Position numbers and translations under genes: made by a program. Below the pieces are notes generated by a model. The model was given only the letters and a program-made list of their open reading frames with translations. It was not told the origin of the DNA and searched no databases. This document shows, piece after piece, positions 55,695 to 64,000 of a DNA stretch of 64,000 nt. The DNA is taken from the NCBI GenBank assembly GCA_022036555.1, contig CM039129.1, positions 32,642,051-32,706,050 on the forward strand. The letters are read 5' to 3'. The stretch is from Microstegium vimineum (Eukaryota > Streptophyta > Magnoliopsida > Poales > Poaceae). Numbering within the stretch: the first letter of the stretch is position 1; every line of letters begins with the position of its first letter.

Positions 55695-57412
55695 CACTAC
55701 TGGAAACAGGCGCTTTGCCGAGTGCTTGACCCACTCGGCAAAGGCTCAATTCCACTCAGCAAAAGATTTACCGAGTGTGGCACTCGGCAACGATTTAGTC
55801 GGCAAAGCCCGCTTTGCTGAGTGTCAGATATCGCGCACTCGGCAATACCTTTGCCGAGTGTCAAGTCAGCACTCGGCAAAGCCAACGGCGACCGTCAAAT
55901 TGACAGATTTTTTACCGAGTGCTGACGTGGCAGCAAGTCGGAAACGCAAAAAAAAATTTAAATTAGTTGTCGAGTGCCACACTCGGCAAAAAAATATTTT
56001 AATTTTCTTTTTCTGAAATTTGTTGCCGAGTGTTCCTGGTTGACACTCGACAAAGCAGCCCCCTTTGCCAAGTGCCAACTGACAGGCACTCGGCAAATCT
56101 GGGAAACTAGCCGAGTCTGGGCCATTTTTTCCCAGATTTGCGAGTGTCATGACCCCTTTGCCGAGTGAAATTTCTATTTTTTTTTTGTTTTTTCCTTTTC
56201 ATCACAGTAAACAGCATATACATCACATATATATTCATCCATCACACAAACACGGTATATATCATATGGATATCCACATCCAATCATAGAATACACAAAT
56301 ATGTCAATAATCTATCCACAATTCATTCATCACAACATGTGTTCATAATTCATCCAATCATCACAAGTTCTAAACCAAAGTCCATGTCCACATCACAGGC
56401 ATCACTCCTCACAAACCCATCACTGCTCACCTTGGCCCGCAGTGCCTGAAGAGCTCCCACCTTGGCCACCTTACGGCCACTCTTGCGACCCGCCGGTCGG
56501 TGGAGGACCACCTTGCCACTGGGGCGGCGCATTAGGGCCAGGAGATCACCCGGACCACCCGGACTGCGGAGGAGGTCCACCTTGCCACCCGTAGTACGGA
56601 GGAGGGCCACGAGGGGGCCACCCGTACGGTGGCGAAGGCTGACCCTGAGGCGAAGGCGTCGAACCCTGTGACTGTGGCTGCACGAATGAGAGGCGAATTT
56701 GTTAGTACCTCAAGGACGGCCGAAGAAGCTAAAACAATAAACAACCATATATATAAACTCACCGGAGTCCATGTAGGACCAACTTGCGGCACTAGTGGAG
56801 CAGCGAACGGAGCGAGCAGCGAGGGAGGCACGACCATACCAGGGACGTTCAGGCTCGCAAAGAAGGTAGCCATATCCGTCGACCTCTGGTCCCAGTCGCG
56901 GTTCCGGGCCTCCAACGCCAGGCGTTGGGCCTCCACCTGGGCCAACTCGCGCCTATGGGCCTCCTCTCGGGCCTGGTCCCTTGCTTCGATCTCGACGTTG
57001 AGCCTCTGCATCTCCTCCTACATCTGGGTCTGCAATATTCATCTAGCAAGGTTTAAACAATGCAAATGCAAGGTAAGAAATGATCGATATATTGAACGGT
57101 ACTTACCTGAAGCTGCACCATGGTCGCATGCATTGGCCTGATGGGGATGGATCCGCTCGTGCTCCTGGACCGAACCTCGGCGAGGTTGGGAAGGGAGGCC
57201 GTGGAGACCGAGTTGTCGGCCATATACAACCGACCGTGCGGCCTCCCTCCTCCCAACCTCATCAGCAGGTCCGTGTCCAGGGGCTGGTTGTCGGATCGTA
57301 GTCCTCCCCATGTTGCGCATGAGCCGCCTTCTTGTACTCGGTGATCTTGGTGTAGGCGTTGAGGTTGCTGAAAGCTTCGGGGCCGTGGTGAGGTCACGAG
57401 CGTAGGAGTCAC
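55695..57412 (-). mobile_element. CACTA element end with Transposase_24-type gene remnant
   Basis: CACTACTGGAAACAGG at 55695 is a CACTA terminus, preceded by ACG as possible target duplication. TTTGCCGAGTG/CACTCGGCAAA units fill 55720-56170. The gene runs on the minus strand away from the terminus, so this is the 3' end of the element. The element is cut at about 57412, where gypsy antisense-ORF sequence begins; its other end is not in the window. Confidence 0.82.
56420..57412 (-). pseudogene. CACTA Transposase_24-type protein, C-terminal exons
   Basis: The first exon piece (57412-57110) has NAYTKITEYKKAAHAQHGED in one frame, then after a one-base shift near 57308 DLLMRLGGGRPHGRLYMAD and TASLPNLAEVRSRSTSGS, ending QLQ before a GTAAGT donor. 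The next exon (about 57033-56764) has an in-frame TAG near its start, then a Gln/Glu/Arg-rich coiled coil (AREEAHRRELAQVEAQRLAL) and ends before GTGAGT. The last exon (about 56679 downwards) is a Pro/Gly/Tyr-rich tail with PPYYGWQGGPPPQSGWSG, reaching a stop near 56550. The LxRLGGGKxHGRYY-type motif and the coiled coil are typical of grass En/Spm Transposase_24 proteins. The N-terminal Trp-rich half is absent. Confidence 0.72.
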
Positions 57413-57418
57413 CGCGTC

Positions 57419-60400
57419 CTACGGATATCCCTCGCTCACCGCGTCGTAGAGGCTGGCGGCGATGGCCATCGTGCGGTGGACCCCGATGCGCAGGGATTCC
57501 TGGATCCGCGTTGGGCCCCGCTCCCAGAGCAAGCTGACACGGGTCGTGGCCGCTGCCGGACCACCCTCGACGGCTACCACGCTGAAGAGGTCGCACACCC
57601 CGTGCGCGGCCTCGCGCAACGCCTGCGCCTCCTGCGTGCCGGCCTGCAACGCTGAAACAACAAAAAGGGGATCTCAACCTCTAAACAAATGACACACAAT
57701 GCCAAGGCATACGGGCAGACGGAGGAAACATACCTGAGTTCTCCCCCTCCAGACCATGGACCGTCGCGCGGAGCTGTGAGGCGACCGTTGTCAACTCACC
57801 GACCCGGGCGGAGAACTCCAAAATCCTCCGGTCGGTATCAGCATTGCGCTCGCGCGCCCGGTTGGATAGGTCCTCGAAGCAGGACACGGCGCCATCTCGC
57901 TCCCGGCGGATGATGTCACACTGGTGCCGCATGGTGTGGCGCTCCTCCTCCATAGAGCCCAGCGCCGAGACGGCCCGGCGCCACGCTTCCGCTTCGGCAT
58001 TGCGCTCAGTCGTCAGGCGCTCAACTTCAGCCTGACGCATTGCGCGCTCGTGCTCCAGCATCTTGCGGATGTCCTCAGCACCGGTACGGGCCACGTCCCA
58101 CTCTTGCTCGACTCGCTCGACATCGGTCGCGTTCCAGCGCGCTAACGCTCGAGCGTCTTCCTCCCTCGTCTCCAAAGCCCTTAGTTGCTCCTCCAGCTCG
58201 ACCACTCGGTGGTGAGCAGTCAAGAAGGTCTCGGCCACGTCGGTATCCCCGGCTTCTACCCACGACCCGGGGTCCCACCGCCCAACCTCACGGCGGAGGA
58301 ACTCGGACTTCTCGACGCTCGTCGCCATCAGGATCTGCGGGGAAAGGGACGTCAGGAGGTTGACCGAAACAGAAAGAAACAATACTTACGTTCGGATGGC
58401 CTCTCACATTGTCGTGGTGAGAGAGATCGTCGTTGAGCAATGCGACCGATCTCTGGACCTCCTCCACTACACGCGCCACGCGGCGGCCATGCTCCTCGCG
58501 AGAGCCCTCAATGCGTCGCCAATGCCGGAGTTTGCGCTGGTCGTCCAGCACGAACACCGGCTCCCCCGAGCTTTCCCGGTTGACCCACGCGATCGGGTCA
58601 GCATCCCCGAAGGAGTGACGGTCGGCGCCAAATCGACGTAGAGCCCCAGGAGCGGTCCCTCTCCCGACGCCAGCCGCCTCGCCCGTTGAAGCCATGCCGG
58701 ACGGGGAGAGGATGGCCTTCAACGCACGCGCGGCTGCCAACTCCTCCTATGTGAAATACCCGGGGACCATCACATTACGGGGCAGCCCGCCGCGAGGAGG
58801 GAGGCCGACCGTGCGCCCTCCTTCCCTCGCGCCGGTTGTCACCACCACGTCTTCCAGGACCATGTCAGGCTGGACCTCCTCGACGTCCGTGGCCGCGGTG
58901 ACTCTCGGGCCATCCTCTTCCCCAGAGTCGTCGATGACCACCGCCTCCGGGGGAGGGGATGGCACGGCGGGCGCGGGTCCGGCGCCAGCAGGGGCCTACG
59001 ACGTGGCACTGATTGCGGCGGTGTCGCTCGGGGTCGGGCCACCCCCGGTTCCGGCGGCGCCCGTTGGACCTGTGGCGAAGGCCGTCACGCCTCGCCCCGA
59101 ACCAACCGGAAGCGTCTCCTAGCGTAGTTTCTTCCAGCCCGCGTATTCGGGGCTCCCGACGGCCCTGCGACTTCCAGCCCGTGTTCACGCCACAAACAAC
59201 CTACCACATTGATAAAACGGAGAAGGACACCGCGCAAAGCAGGCTTACCGCGGGGAGAAGACACAGCCACGCTTTCGCAATGACTCCGTTACGGAAGACC
59301 CCGAACCGCCGCTCCGTTCCACGTCCCCGCCCCCCACGGGCAGGACAGGAAGAGGAGTCGCCGCGGAACCGTCGATGGTGCCGCCCCCGGAACTACCAGG
59401 GCCAGGTGTACGCCGAGCACTCTCACCGGCGGCACCTCCACTGTCGGTGCAGTCCCAGCCGGCCGGCGCAGTGGTCCCGCCGTTCGAAGCGCGGGAACCA
59501 CCTCGGACAGAGGATGCCTGTCCTCGTCGTCATCGTCGTCGTCCTCCCCGATGTCCTCACAGTCCACGTCCGCTGGCTGCGGCGGAACCCAGCCCATGAT
59601 CGCCGTGCCTTGCCCCGACAAAGCGGGAAGAGGCGCGGTCACATGGCGAGCCACCGAGAGGGGCCCCTGCAGAAGAAGCGCATACTGCGCGCGAATTAGT
59701 ACCGCCAAGCAAAGGACGCACGGGGAAAAGACAATATAGCACGGTCCCGACTTACCAGCTCGACGAAGTTGAGGTCAGGCCCAGGTCCACCCCCGCCATG
59801 GAGGATCCCTCGCGCGACGCCCCGGGCACCATGTCGTTCAGCTGACGCACCCGCGCCATAAGTGGGAGCACCCGGTGCTGCAGGAACTGCGTGACAACCC
59901 CGGAGAGGTTCAGCTCCAGGTCGCGGAGCCGCCTCAAGCTCCGGAGATAGGGCGCTATCCCCGAGAGCTCCTCCGGGGACAGGTCATCGTTCCAGATAGG
60001 AGGCTCGTCAGCAAAATGCCACCCTGTGTATTCCGGGAGTGGCGCCTCAGGGTGGTTCCTAATGTAGAACCATTGCGAGTGCCACCCCGGTTGGACGAGC
60101 TCATTCGCCCCGACATGTAGAGAGGGGAGTTGGTAGAGCAGAGGCTGATGGCACACCCTCCGCTCGACACCATCCATCTCACCCCTCCCGAATAGAAGAG
60201 GAACACCGTCGCCTTGAAGAGAAATCTCCACAGGTTGTAGTTCGGCTCTGTCGCCAACATCCCCTCCGACATGGCCGCGAAGGCCGCGAGATGGAGGATG
60301 GAGTTAGGATTGAGATATTGGAGCTCAATCCCATAATGGTGAAGGATCCCTCGGAAGAAGCGAGATGGCGGCGTCCCAAACCCACGCTTGTGGAACGGCA

Positions 60401-60683
60401 GGAAGGAGACCACGTACCCGCACGGCGGGTCTGGCCTGTTGATGCCGGTGGGAAAGATCCACTTGACATCGTCGTTGGCAGAGAGCTCGGGGCGCAGCAT
60501 CCCCGCATCTACTAGCTCCAGCGCCCGCTCGTACTCAGCCTCGCATTGAGGCCAGCTCCTTTCCGGAGGTAGTCCGGCCATCAGAAACTTCCTCGAGAAG
60601 CAGCGTGCGGCGCGACGAAGGGTGTGGCTAGCGTGGACACACCATGACACAAACCCTAGCTTCGGAGGATTCGGCGCGAGCAA
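57419..60683 (-). pseudogene. Spliced antisense ORF of a Tat-type gypsy element ('putative gypsy type transposon', PF04195-like)
   Basis: Exons on the minus strand: 60683-59756, 59684 to about 59300, 59164-58390, 58334-57734, 57651-57419. Donors are GTAAGT or GTATGT and acceptors CAG. The junctions 58390/58334 (phase 0) and 57734/57651 (phase 1) keep frame, supporting real splicing. The first exon carries the domain core: VVSFLPFHKRGFGTPPSRFF, HHYGIELQYLNPNSILHLAA and EPNYNLWRFLFKA. A frameshift near 60200 separates it from QWFYIRNHPEAPLPEYTGWH and the rest. Exon 2 has an acidic run (EDIGEDDDDDDEDRH). Exon 4 is a long coiled coil (EELEEQLRALETREEDARA region). In-frame stops occur in exon 3. 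Proteins of this type are encoded antisense, between pol and 3' LTR, in Tat-lineage grass elements; their function is unknown. Confidence 0.7.
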
Positions 60684-63315
60684 GACAAAGCGGCGAAGGA
60701 GGCGAACAGTGCAGGCTCATGAGAGGTGACACGGTGCACTCTCCAGGGCTCCCCACGCGCACGACGCCACGGCCTGAGTCACATTAAATGCGGCCGCTTG
60801 GTTACATCCACTCCGTTGTATGCTGGAATACCGGGAGCCGCGCGCGACGACAAGTAACTGACACTGCTCGACTTTTCTCTCGCTCCAAATCCCGTATCCT
60901 GTACCTATCATCATTACAGGATCCACCTCGAGCCCACCACGCTGCGCATGCGAGATCTTTTTCGTATGCGTCACTAGCACACAACAACGAAACCTCCGGC
61001 TCGTCTGAGCTTGACCAACAAACGCAAGGGTCGGAGGGACGCACACGTGGCGCGACCAGTGGAAACGGCCCACGGGCCCAGGTAATCCAAAGGGATAGGG
61101 GCTATAGACGCCCCGACGGCCCACTACGGTCCAGAGAACGAAAGCCAACCCAGCGGGGTTCGAAATGGCCGTCTCAGGACGACAGAGCGAGGGGCGAATA
61201 GGGAATGGACACGCTAGGGGTCATTAGCCTGACAATCGGATGCTAAGGTCATTCCCAGATTTCGTATTTGAGTCTGTCTTTACGGATGATTGGTTCATGG
61301 TATTCCTATCGAAGGAAGGCAGCAGGCCCCCGGGACCCATCGAACGGACCCGGCTACTATGAAACTGATTTGGGGTGAGCCACGACATGGGCCACAAGCC
61401 GAAACCCCAGCGAACGAGAACCGAGCAGCTCACTCAGATTTGCCCGTTATTACCTCGACGAGCATCCTTGGTTCGTCCACCTCAAGGATAGCATGGTCCG
61501 GCTCACATTCCCCCATCTCGCGGAGAGATGCGCGGGGGACGCACGAAAAGACGGCACAAAACCGAGACGTTTCTCTACACTGAGTAGAGACTCGGGGGCT
61601 GCCGCCGCACCCCTCCTACCGGTTCTAGCAACTGGATAACGGAGAGGGAAAAGGAGGCCCCATGCCTCACCCGTTAGAGGTCCGCACAGGTAAACACAGA
61701 CACCTTTTTTCATTTCAGATCCACATACATATTGATCTTTGCAGGGGTTACACGCTCTCTAAGAGCCACGAGGGAACAAGCCCGATCATTAGACACCAAA
61801 AACACGAAAACGTTTACAAGGTGGACTGAAGGGAAATCCCAGGCCGAAGGGCCGAAAGCTAAGGGTGCCCAAAGGGAGCCTACACCAAATACCTCACCGT
61901 CGTCCGACCGATCTAGTATCCAGAGCAGGCAACCTAGCCGCGGGCTCGGGAGAAATTTGCCTGAGGTACAAGATCGCCTCGGACGGCGGCGCCGCGACCC
62001 ATGGGCCACCCAGACCAGGCACGCTGCAGCTGTGGAGAACAGCGGCCGCCTCGTCTTCAGGAAACCCTAGGCCGCGTCCCTCCTCCGGAGACGGTTGGGC
62101 ACTTTACAGCTAAGTTGCCGTAGCTGCTCCGTGATCGAGGACGCCGTTGGCAAGCGGCTCCGAGCCTGCCGTACATCGGCAGCTCCGAGCCCGCATATCC
62201 CACCAACGGCGGCATCACCATCAACCAGCCGTCAAGGATGAGCCAACTCCTGGAGTCATTCGAAAGCTGCAATGACTTTTCCAGTGGACACATCCTTGAC
62301 TGCCCTCGCGGGGGAGGCACGTCGTCGCTCCCCGGAGGCGGAGAGCAGGATCCAACCGAAAGGATGGACTCCACACCTCTCGCCCTCCGAGAGAAACTCG
62401 TGCAGGGGGAGGTGACACCTCTCTTCCGCCCGGTGGCCAGGATAAGAGGCGGCCATGCGCACCTCGCAAAGCTTTCTCTGAATCCTGCCACTAGGCGAAG
62501 AGAAATACCCGCACCCCCAACGCAGAACTTCCTCTGAATCCGGTGCAGCTCTCAAAAGGCCGCCCACCAGGGCGGCTCAAGGGACTCTCCGATGAGACCT
62601 CGGAGGAAGATTCTAGGGCAGGCCATATTGTGTGGATGTGAATCTCCCCACGGGCGGCCGCCCCTATTTATAGCCCGCCAGGGCACTCACACGGCAGCAG
62701 GCCCGTAAGACTACAGCACGCCCCCAACCACGTCGCACTGTGCGACAACACCCACTTTAAGAGGGTGCAGCGAGGCTATAAATGGCCAAGCAGATGGGTG
62801 GCTCAGGGTGCGTCGTTCGGAGTCTTAACCACAAAGCAAGCAGTGCTCTGGCACCGCTCCTCGAATGGGAAAGACACGGCACCCCCATTTTTGGGCTACG
62901 GGGGAGGGGCGCAGTCAAACCCCGAAACCCGACAAATGCGTCTTCGACCGGTCAATCGATCGTACAGGCCGAAAGACAGCACGGTGCGGGGCCGACTCCT
63001 CATTTCAAGACGCGTCAGCCCGAGGTCAACAGTGTAGCCAGTGCTAGGGCTGCCGTGCAACCAGAGCTCTGGCTCTGACGTACGGAGCAGACCACTCCCT
63101 CTCCACCTCGTGAGGGAAGCGAAGGGTCAAGCACTGTGCAAGGCTTCCGAGTAAGCCCTTAGGAGGAAAAATCTCCCTCCTAAAGCCTCGGGGGCTACAC
63201 CCGGCGGGTGCGCTCGCGTGCACCCACCGGAATCCAAAAATCTAACCAAACCACCATAAGCGCTCTCGGAAGCCTCCGGTGTAGTCCTTCACTACATCGA
63301 AGGCTCAAGGCTACT
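60684..63315. other. Gypsy 3' internal region upstream of antisense ORF, no gene supported
   Basis: About 2.6 kb between the antisense ORF and the plus-strand LTR. CGGGGGCT strings (61591, 63189), typical just upstream of 3' LTRs in these elements, support plus orientation for the element. Open frames on both strands, for example 62567-62256 (minus), have no recognisable domain. A minus-strand TATA-like box at 62665-62672 faces the antisense ORF. Confidence 0.5.
62665..62672 (-). promoter_or_regulatory. Minus-strand TATA-like box upstream of antisense ORF
   Basis: TATAAATA on the minus strand within GGGCTATAAATAGGGGCGG. It lies about 2 kb upstream of the first antisense exon and points towards it. 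A transcript starting near 62635 would need a long leader or further 5' exons. The role is inferred from sequence and orientation only. Confidence 0.4.
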
Positions 63316-64000
63316 GTCGGATACCTAGAAATAGGGTACCCAATTTTCCAGACTCCACAAAATCAAGATCAACCATCAGGGGCTCTTCCGTTTCACCCGA
63401 ACCAAGGGGGCGTCATCCGTAACGTCATCAACCCTCGGGGGCTCTTCCGCCTCGCCCGAGCCAAGGTGGCGACACCCGAGATGTCATCAACCCTCGGGGA
63501 CTCTTTCGCCTCGCCCGAGCTAAGGGGGCGTCATCCTAGACGTCATCAACTCCCGGGGGCTCTTCCGCCTCGCCCGAGCCAAGGTGTCGTCATCCGAGAC
63601 GTCATCAACCTCGGGGGCTCTTCCACCTCCCCCAAGCCAAGGTGGCGTCATCCGAGACGTCATCAACCCTCAGGGGCTCTTCCGCCTCGCCCGAGGCAAG
63701 GTGGCGTCATCCGAGACGTCATCAACCCTCGGGGGCTCTCCCGCCCCGTACGAGCCAAGGAGACGTCACCCGTGACGTCCCTCACCTTCGGAGATCTCAC
63801 CGCCATCAACAGCCTGGGATTCCTTAGTCCATATAGCCAAAAGGTCCACAATACCCTCCGTCCTCAGGGATGGGGTTCAAGGCATGAGTCGCCATGCCAA
63901 GCTCTGTTCACCCTGCGGTACAAGGTCATGTGCTGCCTAACCGGCGACTTATGCGCAGTACACTCATGCCATGCCTCCGACGGACACTCCAACAGGGATT
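63316..64000 (+). repeat. Gypsy (Tat-type) LTR, 5' part, running off the window
   Basis: TGTCGGATACC at 63316 follows GGCTCAAGGCTAC, matching the usual arrangement of ...GGGGGCTAC then TGTCGG at the start of 3' LTRs in grass Tat-lineage elements. It contains the ~59-bp tandem array. The LTR end lies beyond 64000. Confidence 0.58.
63366..63780 (+). repeat. Seven ~59-bp tandem repeats with GACGTCATC boxes
   Basis: Units share CATCAACCCTCGGGGGCTCT, then TCCGCCTCGCCCGAGCCAAG and GGCGTCATCCGAGACGT. The GTCATCAA mark recurs at about 63424, 63483, 63542, 63601, 63659 and 63718, giving a period of 58-59 bp. Outer units are the most diverged. Each contains one or two TGACG-type half-sites (as GACGTCATC or GGCGTCATC). 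Confidence 0.85.

Noticed and set aside
61224..62567. Several 70-145-codon frames upstream of the antisense ORF, considered as its 5' exons
   Set aside because: No domain and no in-phase splice chain linking them to 60683 could be established; left as non-coding.

Overview
This window looks like intergenic, repeat-packed chromosome from a grass, most likely a panicoid such as a sorghum, maize or sugarcane relative. The evidence is Angela-like copia, Athila-like gypsy, Sirevirus and long-LTR Del/Tekay-like retroelements nested in one another, CACTA transposons with 'CACTCGGCAAA' subterminal repeats, and one GC-rich, intronless CC-type glutaredoxin gene of the kind found in monocots. Everything else with coding signal is transposon-derived and mostly broken. 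The species assignment is inference. I saw no tRNA, rRNA or CRISPR.

Layout. 1-3952: the 3' part of a CACTA (En/Spm) element with a decayed multi-exon Transposase_24-type gene, a subterminal repeat field and a clean terminus. 4640-5694 and 13661-14730: inverted copies of one LTR-like sequence. They flank a copia-rich block: an antisense RT scrap of another copia family, then an RNase H tail, LTR, internal region and LTR of an Angela-like element, with the central LTR shared as in LTR-LTR recombination products. 14731-19665: 3' region and LTR of an Athila-like element. 19666-20195: LTR of a RIRE2/Cinful-like gypsy element, minus strand.

20196-34894 is a nest. A minus-strand Athila-like element (gag-protease pseudogene, PBS, LTR) has its LTR split by a complete plus-strand relative (24185-30079, near-matching TSDs) and again by a 3.65-kb solo LTR (30597-34247, exact TSD ATCAA). 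34895-42230 is a minus-strand Sirevirus-like 3' region, split by an Athila-like LTR (itself interrupted by a gypsy fragment and a Helitron) and by a 940-bp CACTA element with TSD AAA. 42231-46445 is CACTA-derived DNA split by a second, opposite-orientation 3.09-kb solo LTR (exact TSD GAAAA).

46446-55694 is the only low-TE stretch and holds the glutaredoxin gene (50899-51225) with TATA box and poly(A) signal. 55695-57412 is the end of another CACTA element. It abuts the 3' part of a Tat-type gypsy element carrying a spliced antisense ORF with a 'putative gypsy type transposon' (PF04195-like) domain. That element's plus-strand LTR, with seven ~59-bp repeats containing GACGTCATC, runs off the end of the window.

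The most interesting material is: (i) a 50-nt terminal stem-loop at the 5' end of the Athila-like LTRs whose arms vary compensatorily between copies; (ii) gag-protease-only Athila-like elements with no RT or integrase; (iii) the antisense spliced ORF with its own minus-strand TATA-like site; (iv) a conserved LTR promoter module. Assignments to lineages rest on motifs read by eye, not on database searches.
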